DNA of 64,000 nucleotides from Nesterenkonia xinjiangensis (GTDB lineage Bacteria; Actinomycetota; Actinomycetes; Actinomycetales; Micrococcaceae). The DNA is taken from the NCBI RefSeq assembly GCF_013410745.1, contig NZ_JACCFY010000001.1, positions 1,922,001 to 1,986,000 on the forward strand, in the 5' to 3' direction. A program made the translations under genes and the position numbers. Positions 25,608-33,429 of the stretch are shown here, in pieces; positions within the stretch are counted from its first letter, which is position 1, and the number at the start of each line of letters is the position of its first letter. Under the pieces are notes generated by a model, which did no database searches, was not told the DNA's origin, and saw only the letters and a list, made by a program, of their open reading frames with translations.

Positions 25608-25975
25608 CGGGCGTTCCAGCGGATCTTCCTGTTCCGGGAGCGGGGGTCCAAGCTGGTGTGGTGATCGGCGCTGGAGGTGTGATCGCCTCCGCGTTGACCG
25701 GCCCGGCCGATGTGGCCGTCGCCCTGCTGGTGCCTCAATGCCGTGTCCGGCGTGTGTCAGATAGGGCGCGCATACGTGTCAGTGCGAGGGCAGCGCCTCA
25801 GGGTTCCGTGATCTGCTGTCTTCAGCAGATCGTTCACAAGCCATTCATGGCGACCGAGAACTCACCTACCCAGGCGATCCCAGCACAGCAGAACCTGTGG
25901 ACGTGGCGGAGACTATCGTCCAGGATCAGCGGAAGATCCTGCCCGATGGGCCGCGGGTTCGGAGGCTCGGTCGGC
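25608..25975. other. Gene-free spacer between convergent genes
   Basis: No gene is recognised in these 368 bp. Short open frames here have no homology-like character or ribosome sites. The one clear structure is a perfect hairpin, GATCTGCTG-TCTT-CAGCAGATC (25810-25831), without a T-tract; it could stop transcription from either side or merely be a cruciform. Confidence 0.5.
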
Positions 25976-26668
25976 TCAGCTGATCCGAGTGGCCCGCACG
26001 ATCACGTCATGCAGCAGCAGCGTGCTCTCGCCCCGGGGAACCTCGCGGCTGGACTCCACAGCCGTCTCCACGCGCCAGCTGCCCTCGTCCAGCAGGGCGA
26101 CGACGTCGGCGGCACGGACTTCGGCCTCTTCGGGCAGATGATGCGGGCCCGAGTGGTCAGGATGTCCCGACGCAGGGAGGTCTCCGGGATGTGATGCATG
26201 GTGGTGGCCGGCATCCTCATCCCGGTGCAGATGGCCGATGATGAGCAGAGTCCCTCCGACGGCCACCCAGCCCGCCACCCGGCGGTAGAACTCCAGCTGC
26301 GGGATGGTCGGATGGGCATAGTGGGTGGTCACCAGGTCGTACCGCTCCTCCGGTGCCCAGGCGGTGAGGTCAGCGGCGATCAGCTCCACCCGGGGGCCCA
26401 CTCCGCGGGCCTGCAGGATCCGTGCGGCCCGGGCCAGGGCGGTGCGGGAGATGTCGACTCCGGTGACCTGCCACCCCTGCTGAGCCAGCCATGCCGTCTC
26501 GATTCCCTGTCCGCAGCCGGCGTCCAGGGCCCGCCCGGGAGTCAGCCCGGACACCTCACGGGCCAGGTGCGGGTTCGGCCCGCCGTCTCCGCTGGGGGCG
26601 GCGACCTCCGGGGCAGGGGACTCCTGGTAGAGCTTCTCCCAATACTCGGCGTCGAACTGTCGTGTCAT
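25976..26668 (-). CDS. Class I SAM-dependent methyltransferase with a His-rich insertion
   Basis: A 230-residue Rossmann-fold methyltransferase of the TehB/UbiE-like type. Motif I is RALDAGCGQGIETAWLAQQG (about residues 45-64), with VTGVDIS as motif II and LTAWAPEERYDLVTTHY as motif IV. After the fifth strand (LLIIGHLHRDED) comes a segment with ten histidines within about 33 residues, followed by a normal C-terminus (SWRVETAVESSREV). The His-rich stretch may bind a metal or the substrate. The target molecule is unknown. It is monocistronic and convergent with the acidic-repeat gene. Confidence 0.85.
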   Translation of the reverse strand: MTRQFDAEYWEKLYQESPAPEVAAPSGDGGPNPHLAREVSGLTPGRALDAGCGQGIETAWLAQQGWQVTGVDISRTALARAARILQARGVGPRVELIAADLTAWAPEERYDLVTTHYAHPTIPQLEFYRRVAGWVAVGGTLLIIGHLHRDEDAGHHHASHPGDLPASGHPDHSGPHHLPEEAEVRAADVVALLDEGSWRVETAVESSREVPRGESTLLLHDVIVRATRIS

Positions 26669-26822
26669 GGTGTCTCCGACCTCTCCAGCCTGGACCCGTC
26701 CGCCTGACGAGGCCGCGGCAGCGACTCTACCGCCGGACCGCCAGGCACGTCGCGGTCCTGTGGCTCCCAGGCCCGCCGTAGGGCAGGGGCGAGCTTCGGG
26801 CGGGCACCCACGACAGTCTAAT

Positions 26823-26837
26823 TGAGAATGTTTATCA
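26823..26837. promoter_or_regulatory. Fur/Zur-like box over the -10 of a methyltransferase gene
   Basis: TGAGAAT-G-TTTATCA has the 7-1-7 Fur/Zur geometry and shares the half-site TGAGAAT with the box at 13403. It overlaps a TATCAT -10 hexamer (26833-26838) that ends six bases before the ATG, so repression would be direct and the mRNA leaderless. Confidence 0.5.
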
Positions 26838-26844
26838 TAAGGCC

Positions 26845-27642
26845 ATGACTGACGTTGAGCGGTTCACCCGCGCCTTCTCCACCGCCACCAGTGACTTTGA
26901 CCGGCTGGGCGAGCATCTGTGGCGACCCATCGGCGACGCCACGGTGACGCGTTCCGCTCCACGTCCCGGTGAGAAGGTTCTGGATCTCTGCTGCGGCAAC
27001 GGTGCCTCGGCCATCCCCGCGGCCCGGCTCGTCGCCCCGGACGGTCGCGTCGACGCCGTCGACCTCTCCCAGGCGCTGCTCGATGAGCTCGAGAAGCACG
27101 CCCACGGGCTGCAGAACGTCACCGCGGTGCAGGCCGATGCCACATCCTGGGAGCAGCAGGGCTATGACCTGGTGCAGTGCGTCCTCGGCATCTTCTTCTT
27201 TCCAGACATGACCTCCGGCACGGAGCACGTCATCAGCCGTGCCCGCCCGGGTGGCCGCGTCGCCCTCACCATCTGGCGCCGGGGTGCCGTCGAGACCGCC
27301 GGCCGGCACCTGCAGCAGTCGATCGCCGCGGTGACCGGCGTGGCCGCCGAGCCTCGCCCGCCGCACCTGATCGATGACATCAACACCCCCGAGGCGTATC
27401 AGGAGTGGCTCCTCGCCCGCGGACTGATGGAGCCGGAGGTCACCGTGGAGGAGCGGAGCATCCCCATGACTTCGGAGATCGCGTGGCTGGTCATCACCGG
27501 GTCAGGGTTCGCCGGCATGCTCGCCGGGCTCGATGCCGCCGACGTCGATCGCGTCCGAGAGGCCTACCTGACCTCCCTGCAGACCGAGGGGGTCGAGAGG
27601 CTCGACGTCAGCACCCTGATCGGCACCGGCACCGTGGGCTGA
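26845..27642 (+). CDS. SAM-dependent methyltransferase, putative Fur/Zur target
   Basis: A 265-residue methyltransferase with motif I VLDLCCGNGASAIPAARLV (about residues 46-64), DGRVDAVDLSQALLDEL and YDLVQCVLGIFFFPDM. The closest general resemblance is to UbiE/phosphatidylethanolamine-type enzymes, but the substrate is unknown. No Shine-Dalgarno sequence lies before the ATG; a TATCAT hexamer six bases upstream suggests a leaderless mRNA. A Fur/Zur-like operator overlaps that promoter. A link to metal starvation is inferred from the site alone, since no metallophore biosynthesis gene is adjacent. Confidence 0.87.
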   Translation: MTDVERFTRAFSTATSDFDRLGEHLWRPIGDATVTRSAPRPGEKVLDLCCGNGASAIPAARLVAPDGRVDAVDLSQALLDELEKHAHGLQNVTAVQADATSWEQQGYDLVQCVLGIFFFPDMTSGTEHVISRARPGGRVALTIWRRGAVETAGRHLQQSIAAVTGVAAEPRPPHLIDDINTPEAYQEWLLARGLMEPEVTVEERSIPMTSEIAWLVITGSGFAGMLAGLDAADVDRVREAYLTSLQTEGVERLDVSTLIGTGTVG

Positions 27643-27693
27643 GCGGCAGGAGGCAGCGGCAGGAGGCAGCGCGCAGGAGGCGGATCTGAAGGG

Positions 27694-28275
27694 TCAGTCA
27701 GCAGTGACCATCAGCGCCGTATCAGCCGCTCCGCTGATGCGCTCCAGAGGGAGACCGGAGAGCGAGTCCCTGTCGACCTCGACGGCCGTCAGCTCGACCT
27801 CCTCGCCGACCTCCAGCGTCCCCAGGTCCGGAGTGGTCACGGAGGGGCGGTCCCCGCGCAGGGTGAAGTCGGCGCCGTCCTCGAAGACCAGCAGCTGCGG
27901 CTGACCCTGCTGGGTCAGTGCCAGGTAGCCGCCCGGGCCCACGATCAGCGTGCCGGATGCCTCGGTGGGGTCACCTTCCGGCAACGCGTCCGTCACCAGA
28001 CCGTAAGGGCTCTCGCCGACCGTCTCCACCGCCAGGCTCGAACCGGCCTCAGCGTCATCCCCGGCGTCGGCCACTGAGCCGTCTGCGGCGTCGCCGTCGT
28101 CCTGGGCCTCGCCGCCGTCCGGCTCGGTCTGGGTGGTCTCGTCCGCTGCGTCGGTCTCGGGCGCGTCGGTGTCCTCGGCGGCGCACCCTGTGGCGACCAA
28201 CGCCAGGAGAGCGGCCCCGAGGGGCAGGGCACGGCGGGCAGTGGTGGGGTGGGGTGCGGACTGCGGGTTCATCAT
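27694..28275 (-). CDS. Putative lipoprotein with acidic linker, function unknown
   Basis: A 193-residue exported protein. It has a signal peptide with lipobox (LVATGC, Cys31), a ~55-residue Asp/Glu/Thr-rich disordered linker, and a small ~95-residue C-terminal beta-rich domain (SGTLIVGPGGYLALTQQG, then LEVGEEVELTAVEV). No catalytic motif or named domain is recognised. The ATG at 28275 follows AGGAAGGAA. It is divergent from the TetR gene, so that regulator may control it. The acidic composition matches other surface proteins in this window. Confidence 0.7.
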   Translation of the reverse strand: MMNPQSAPHPTTARRALPLGAALLALVATGCAAEDTDAPETDAADETTQTEPDGGEAQDDGDAADGSVADAGDDAEAGSSLAVETVGESPYGLVTDALPEGDPTEASGTLIVGPGGYLALTQQGQPQLLVFEDGADFTLRGDRPSVTTPDLGTLEVGEEVELTAVEVDRDSLSGLPLERISGAADTALMVTAD

Positions 28276-28324
28276 AGGTTCCTTCCTGCGGGCGTGAAGT
28301 CGGTCAGCGGCTCACAGTGCCGAC

Positions 28325-28341
28325 GTGGCACGATGTGCCAC
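28325..28341. promoter_or_regulatory. Palindrome in the lipoprotein/TetR spacer
   Basis: GTGGCA-CGATG-TGCCAC is a perfect 6-bp inverted repeat midway between the two divergent genes. It is a candidate operator for the TetR protein. A second partial TTGGCA follows at 28343. Confidence 0.35.
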
Positions 28342-28388
28342 CTTGGCAAACATGTGCACAAGCGCAGTTGTTCCCGTATCCTGCCGGA

Positions 28389-28994
28389 GTGAGCAGCTCC
28401 ACATCTCTGACCCGACGACGCTGGGAGGCCACCCGGCTGGACATCGCACGCACCGCCGCTCGGCTCTTCGCGGAGCAGGGGACGAGTGCGGTCACGGTGG
28501 AGCGCATCGCTGGCGAGGCCGGAGTCTCCCTGCGCACGTTCTATCGGTATTTCCGCTCCAAGGAGGAGGCCGTCGCGCCGCTGCTGGGCGTGGGCGCGGG
28601 GCTGTGGCAGGAGGCGCTGGCGGGTTCCGGGGCGAGTGATCCTCGGGAGGTCATCCCGGACCTCATCGAACAGGTGCTGGGCCGTGGAGGCTCCGGAGGC
28701 GGTGCGATCGCCCGGATGCGCGGGCTGCTCCAGGCCGCCGCCGAGGATCCGGCGTTGGAGGCGGTGTGGCAGCGGGTCAACCATGACTCCGAGCGGCAGC
28801 TCCGCCTGATCATCGGCTCCCTGGTCGAGGACGCCGATCCGCTGTCCGTGCGCCTGCTCGCCGCGGCGGCGACACACTCGATCCGGATCGGCCTGGAGCA
28901 CTGGGCGAGGAGCGACGACGGCGCGGAGAGCCCGGCCGCGCTGGCCAGCCGAGCCTTCGTCCAGCTGTCCCAGGGGATCGAGCTGCGCGGCTGA
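28389..28994 (+). CDS. TetR-family transcriptional regulator
   Basis: A 201-residue TetR protein with the N-terminal helix-turn-helix spanning TRLDIARTAARLFAEQGTSA and GVSLRTFYRYFRSKEEAVAP, and a C-terminal ligand-binding helical domain (MftR-like). The GTG at 28389 is preferred: it lies six bases after a TATCCT hexamer, suggesting a leaderless transcript, and the 24 upstream in-frame codons look non-coding. It is divergent from a lipoprotein gene and converges on the 2-hydroxyacid dehydrogenase gene. Confidence 0.9.
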   Translation: MSSSTSLTRRRWEATRLDIARTAARLFAEQGTSAVTVERIAGEAGVSLRTFYRYFRSKEEAVAPLLGVGAGLWQEALAGSGASDPREVIPDLIEQVLGRGGSGGGAIARMRGLLQAAAEDPALEAVWQRVNHDSERQLRLIIGSLVEDADPLSVRLLAAAATHSIRIGLEHWARSDDGAESPAALASRAFVQLSQGIELRG

Positions 28995-29014
28995 CCAGCG
29001 GCAGACCCGCCGGG

Positions 29015-29989
29015 TCACGTCCTGAGAAGCTCGATCACGGCACGGGCAGGGTCGAGTCCGTAGCTGAGCAGCGAGTCAGCCGACCAGTACGCCACATGCG
29101 GGGTGCGGATCACTGCCGGGTGATGCCGCAGCGGAGCGGCCGGGGCGGGCGGCTCTCCATGGAGTACGTCGAGTCCGGCGCCGCGGAGGCGGCCGGAGTC
29201 GAGGGCCTCCAACAGTGCGGCCTCGTCCACCAGCTCCCCGCGTGAGCAGTTGATCAGAACCGCGCCCGTCGGCAGGCTCGCCAGGGCATCCGCGCCGATG
29301 ATCCCCCGGGTGCCGTCCGTCAGCGGCACGTGCAGAGAGAGGATGTCACTGCGCCGCAGCAGCTCCTCCAGGGACACCGCCGTCGCACCCTCTCCCACGT
29401 TCCTCGGGTCGTGGGCGATGACCTCGCGGACCAGGGGAGCTGCCATCGTGGTCAGGCGGCGTGCGATCCGGCCATGCCCCAGCAGCCCCAGGGTCAGCCC
29501 GCTGAGGCGCCGAGGCGAGGTGGGCGCCCCCACGGTGAGCGCCTCGGTCCACAACCCTCGCCCGACGATGTCGGTGGCGCGCGGCAGCTGGCGCTCCACT
29601 GCCAGCATCAACGCCAGACTGTGGGTGGCGACCTCCTCGGTGGCGGCGTCCCGCAGCGGGATGACCGGGATTCCTCGAGCCTGCGTGGCGACGACGTCGA
29701 CCATCTCTGTACCGGCGCTGGTCGTGGCGATCACCCGCAGCTCCGGCAGCGCTTCGAGGATCCGGCTGCTGATGCGGGCGTAGCCGACCACCAGGCCCAC
29801 GGCGCCGCGGGCGCGGGCCGACAGTAGCCGGGCCGGATCCTCGGCGTCATGGGAGACCGGAAGCTCCGCCACCAGTGAGTCGAATCCGTGCGCGGCGAGC
29901 AGCCGCTGCGCCGGCTCCAGGTCGACGTCGGTGCGGTCGCTGAACAGGACCACCGGTCGGGTGTCTCGGCGGGCGGGTTCGGGGCTCAT
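29015..29989 (-). CDS. D-isomer-specific 2-hydroxyacid dehydrogenase
   Basis: A 324-residue NAD(P)-dependent dehydrogenase. The cofactor fold is seen at LTLGLLGHGRIARRL, and the catalytic trio appears as Arg in NCSRGELVDEAAL, Glu in DVLHGEPP and His in RTPHVAYWS. It reduces a 2-oxoacid to a D-2-hydroxyacid or does the reverse. Its ATG overlaps the stop of the upstream ThDP enzyme gene by four bases. As the last gene of a coupled three-gene unit with a sodium symporter, it probably processes an imported oxo- or hydroxyacid or the product of the ThDP enzyme. Confidence 0.9.
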   Translation of the reverse strand: MSPEPARRDTRPVVLFSDRTDVDLEPAQRLLAAHGFDSLVAELPVSHDAEDPARLLSARARGAVGLVVGYARISSRILEALPELRVIATTSAGTEMVDVVATQARGIPVIPLRDAATEEVATHSLALMLAVERQLPRATDIVGRGLWTEALTVGAPTSPRRLSGLTLGLLGHGRIARRLTTMAAPLVREVIAHDPRNVGEGATAVSLEELLRRSDILSLHVPLTDGTRGIIGADALASLPTGAVLINCSRGELVDEAALLEALDSGRLRGAGLDVLHGEPPAPAAPLRHHPAVIRTPHVAYWSADSLLSYGLDPARAVIELLRT

Positions 29990-31770
29990 GGCTCCAGCCG
30001 ATGCAGGTGGGTCGGTGCGAACAGGCCCAGCCGTGCCGGCAGTACGACCACGCGCGGCCCCGTCTCGGAGAGCGCGCGTCGCACCGCCTCTCCAACGTCA
30101 TCCAGTCCCACGGTCTCTGCAGGGATGCCGAATGATGCGGCGAGGGCGGCATAGTCCGGCCGGTTCAGCTCCGTGGCGGTCGCCTCGCCGAATTCCCCCT
30201 CCATGTAGCTGCGCAGGATCCCGTAGCCGCCGTCGTCGATGATCAGCCAGGTGACGTCGAGCTGATGCTGAGCGATCGCGGCCAGCTCGGCGATCCCGTA
30301 GAGCGCGCCGCCATCGCCGGACACCGCCAGCACCTGGGTCGGCTGACCAAGGACCCTGCGCCCGAAGGACGCGCCTGCGGCTGCCGGCAGGGCATGGCCC
30401 AGGCCGCCGGCGCCCTGGGCGGAGACGCACCGTCCGTCCTGCGGATCCCAGGCGGACCAGGCCCAATACCCAGCGATGGTCATGTCCCAGAACGTGTCGG
30501 TCCCCGACGGGACCGCCTCCCGCAGGTCTGCGAGGAGCTGCTGTTCGGCAGCCAGATCCTGCGAGGAGAGCCGCTCGCCGACCCTGGACAGCAGGGCCGA
30601 GATGTCCTCCTCGGCCCGGTGAGCCCGTGCGCGGAGCAGGTCGGCATGGTCTTCCCCTGCTGTTCCGGCGCCGCGGAGCTGCTCTACGTGGTCCGCCAGA
30701 CTGCTCAGGGCCGGCCCGGCGTCGGCGTGGATTCCCAGCCCGTCATGGTTCGAGGTGACCTTGCCCAGCTCCGCCTCGATGTGGATCACCCGTCCGGCAG
30801 GGGAGAAGGTGTGGTAGTTGCTGGAGAGCTCCCCGACACCGCTTCCGACGATCAGCAGGACATCGGCCTCCTCCAGGAACTCCGTGGTGGCGATGTCCTC
30901 GATCCAGCTCTGGGCGGAGAGCCGGTGGTCACGAGGAAAGGACTCCTTGCCGCTGAAGGTGGTGACCACCGGAGACTCCAGCGCCTCCGCCAGTCGCCTC
31001 AGCGGTTCACCGGCACCCGCGCGGACCACACCCCCGCCGGCGAGGATCCTGGGCCGCTGCGCGTTGAGGAGCATCTGTGCCGCCGTCTCCATCAGCTCAG
31101 CGCGCGGCGGCAGGGCAGAGGGGCGGGCAGAGAGGTCCTTGATCTGCGGAACCCAGGGCTCTGCCGGTTCGAGCAGCACATCTTGAGGGATCTCCACCAG
31201 CACCGGGCCCATCGGTGGGCTCGAGGCTGCACTCCAGGCCTCGGCGAGAGCAGAGGGGATCTGCGAGATCCTGCGCACGGTGAACACGCTCTTCACCACC
31301 CCGCGGAAGGAGGCGGACTGGTCCGGCAGCTCATGCAGGTAGCCATGACGCCCGCCCCCCAGTCCTGCCACGGGAACCTGGGCGCTGATCGCGATCACGG
31401 GCACCGAGGAGGCCGCCGCCTCCTGCAGTGCGGCCAGCGAGGTCAGCGCCCCGGGTCCGGTGGAGAGCAGCAAGGGGGCCGGGGCTCCCAGGGCGCGGGC
31501 CAGGCCGTCGGCCATGAACCCGGCGTTGTTCTCGACCCGGGCGCTCAGGTAGGGCAGGGGAGATCGACGCAGGGCGTCGAAGAGTCCCAGCGCGTGCTGC
31601 CCGGGCAGGCCGACGACGGCCCGTGCGCCCAGAGCGGTCAGTGACTCCAGGGCGACGTCGCCGCCGATGCGGTCGGGGGTCGGGGTTGCGGAGCCGAGGG
31701 CCGGTCGGGTGGGGTCGGCGGTGGAGCCGGTGGTGCCGGCGTCGGTGGGGTCGCTCGGGTGGGGGATCAC
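29986..31770 (-). CDS. ThDP-dependent enzyme of the acetolactate synthase/decarboxylase superfamily
   Basis: A 594-residue enzyme with the three-domain ThDP plan. The N-terminal Pyr domain has the activating glutamate in ARVENNAGFMADGLAR and LLSTGPGALTSL. The central domain includes ILAGGGVVRAGAGEPL. The C-terminal PP domain has GDGGALYG...LIIDDGGYGILRSY, in which the usual second NN of the ThDP motif appears as DD. It decarboxylates or ligates a 2-oxoacid. No small regulatory subunit is encoded, so a biosynthetic acetolactate synthase is unlikely. It is coupled by four-base overlaps to the symporter and dehydrogenase genes. Confidence 0.87.
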   Translation of the reverse strand: MIPHPSDPTDAGTTGSTADPTRPALGSATPTPDRIGGDVALESLTALGARAVVGLPGQHALGLFDALRRSPLPYLSARVENNAGFMADGLARALGAPAPLLLSTGPGALTSLAALQEAAASSVPVIAISAQVPVAGLGGGRHGYLHELPDQSASFRGVVKSVFTVRRISQIPSALAEAWSAASSPPMGPVLVEIPQDVLLEPAEPWVPQIKDLSARPSALPPRAELMETAAQMLLNAQRPRILAGGGVVRAGAGEPLRRLAEALESPVVTTFSGKESFPRDHRLSAQSWIEDIATTEFLEEADVLLIVGSGVGELSSNYHTFSPAGRVIHIEAELGKVTSNHDGLGIHADAGPALSSLADHVEQLRGAGTAGEDHADLLRARAHRAEEDISALLSRVGERLSSQDLAAEQQLLADLREAVPSGTDTFWDMTIAGYWAWSAWDPQDGRCVSAQGAGGLGHALPAAAGASFGRRVLGQPTQVLAVSGDGGALYGIAELAAIAQHQLDVTWLIIDDGGYGILRSYMEGEFGEATATELNRPDYAALAASFGIPAETVGLDDVGEAVRRALSETGPRVVVLPARLGLFAPTHLHRLEP

Positions 31771-33290
31771 AGGTCGGAACCGTCCTTCGAAACAGAGTGC
31801 TGGCGGGGTGGCAGGGGCGTGTCGGAGACCGATGCGGTGCTGCTACGCCGCAGGCGCCGGTCCCATTCGGCCAGGACGTCCTCCGGAGTGGGCGGGGTCA
31901 GCAGGCTGACCACCACGTAGACCACCAGGCTGGACCCCAGTCCCACGTAGATCGGGGCGGTGGCGAGGATGTCGGTGGCGATCATCGTGCCGATCACCGC
32001 GACCGTCCCCACCGCCATGGACCACAGCGCCCCGTGACGGGTGCCGCGGCGCCAGACGAGTCCTCCCAGGATCGCCACGAAGAGCCCGCCGACCAGGATG
32101 TTGTAGGCGATCACCAGTGCGCCGATGACGGTGGTCACCAGGCTCGCCACGATCACCACTGCGGCGCCCAGCACCAACGTGGCCAGGCGGTACCCCCTCA
32201 CGGACTCCTCCTCGGGATGCCCAGCGGCGGCCGGCGGCGTCTTCCCCGAGCCCTGTCCGACCATCCGGCGGAGCGGGGGAATCAGGTCGGTGGTCAGTAC
32301 CGTGGAGCAGGCGATGAGCGCTCCCGAGGCCGTGGACATCAGGGCCGCCAACGCCGCGGCCAGCACGAATCCGCGCACGCCGGTGGGCAGAGCCTCCTGG
32401 ACGATGGTGGCGAACGCTTCGTCCGGGTTGGCCAGATCCGGCCAGACGGCGCGGGCGGCCATGCCGATGATCGCCCCCGCCACCGCGTAGATGATGCAGT
32501 AGACGCCCGTGATGGTTCCACCGATCACGCTGATCCTCGGTGTCCTCGCGGTGAAGACGCGCTGCCAGATGTCCTGGCCGATGAGCAGGCCCAGCGTGTA
32601 GGTCAGCACGTAGGTCACGATGGTCGCTCCGCCGATGGACACCGGGGAGAAGAACGAGTCGCCCAGACGCTCATGGATCTGCGCGAAGCCTCCCGCGTGG
32701 AGGACGGCCACCGGGGCGAGGAGGAACAGGATGCCTAGGGTCTTGATCACGAACTGGATCACGTCGGTCATCGTGATCGACCACATGCCGCCCATGGTCG
32801 AGTAGGTGACGACGACGGTCCCGCCGATCAGCACGCCGGCCCAGTTGGGCACCCCCAGCAGCACATGGAAGATCGTCGCGTACGCGAGCGTGGACGTCAC
32901 GGTGAGCATGAAGGTGTAGAGGAACATCACCATGCCGGGGATCAGTCCGGAGACGCCGCCGTAGCGCAGATCCAGCATCTCGATGACGGTGTAGACCTTC
33001 AGCTTCACGATGTGCCGGGTGAAGAACACTGAGAGCACCAGGATCCCCAGGCCGATGGCGGTCACCAGCCATGCGCCCGAGAGGCCGAAGCTGTATCCCA
33101 GTCCGATGCCGCCCACCGTCGAGGCGCCGCCCAGAACGATCGCCGAGAGGGCGCTGGAGTACATGAAGGTGCCCAGCCGGCGTCCGGCGACGAGGTAGTC
33201 GCTCTTGGACTTCGAGCGGCGCAGCCCCCAGTACCCCACTCCGAGAATCGTTGCCGTGTAGACGGCGATGACCACCAGGTCCAGAACCAT
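31767..33290 (-). CDS. Sodium:solute symporter (SSS family)
   Basis: A 507-residue symporter with about thirteen membrane helices and the SSS sodium-site segments LVAGRRLGTFMYSSALSAIV and AALAALMSTASGALIACSTV. A long cytoplasmic tail with STASVSDTPLPPRQHS ends it. It imports a small organic anion with sodium. It is the first gene of the PucR-divergent operon and overlaps the ThDP gene by four bases. The exact substrate is unknown; a mono-carboxylate (oxo- or hydroxyacid) is suggested by the downstream enzymes. Confidence 0.92.
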   Translation of the reverse strand: MVLDLVVIAVYTATILGVGYWGLRRSKSKSDYLVAGRRLGTFMYSSALSAIVLGGASTVGGIGLGYSFGLSGAWLVTAIGLGILVLSVFFTRHIVKLKVYTVIEMLDLRYGGVSGLIPGMVMFLYTFMLTVTSTLAYATIFHVLLGVPNWAGVLIGGTVVVTYSTMGGMWSITMTDVIQFVIKTLGILFLLAPVAVLHAGGFAQIHERLGDSFFSPVSIGGATIVTYVLTYTLGLLIGQDIWQRVFTARTPRISVIGGTITGVYCIIYAVAGAIIGMAARAVWPDLANPDEAFATIVQEALPTGVRGFVLAAALAALMSTASGALIACSTVLTTDLIPPLRRMVGQGSGKTPPAAAGHPEEESVRGYRLATLVLGAAVVIVASLVTTVIGALVIAYNILVGGLFVAILGGLVWRRGTRHGALWSMAVGTVAVIGTMIATDILATAPIYVGLGSSLVVYVVVSLLTPPTPEDVLAEWDRRLRRSSTASVSDTPLPPRQHSVSKDGSDL

Positions 33291-33429
33291 GTCTCCTCCA
33301 TCTGCAGCCCGGACGGTCCGCGTCGACGCGGGATATCGGGGGCCGATGTCGGAATGCTAGTGGCGCAGCACACACGTCAGCCAGGTGCAGAACATCCTGG
33401 ATCGCCCCGATTCGGGATAGTTTGTCCCC

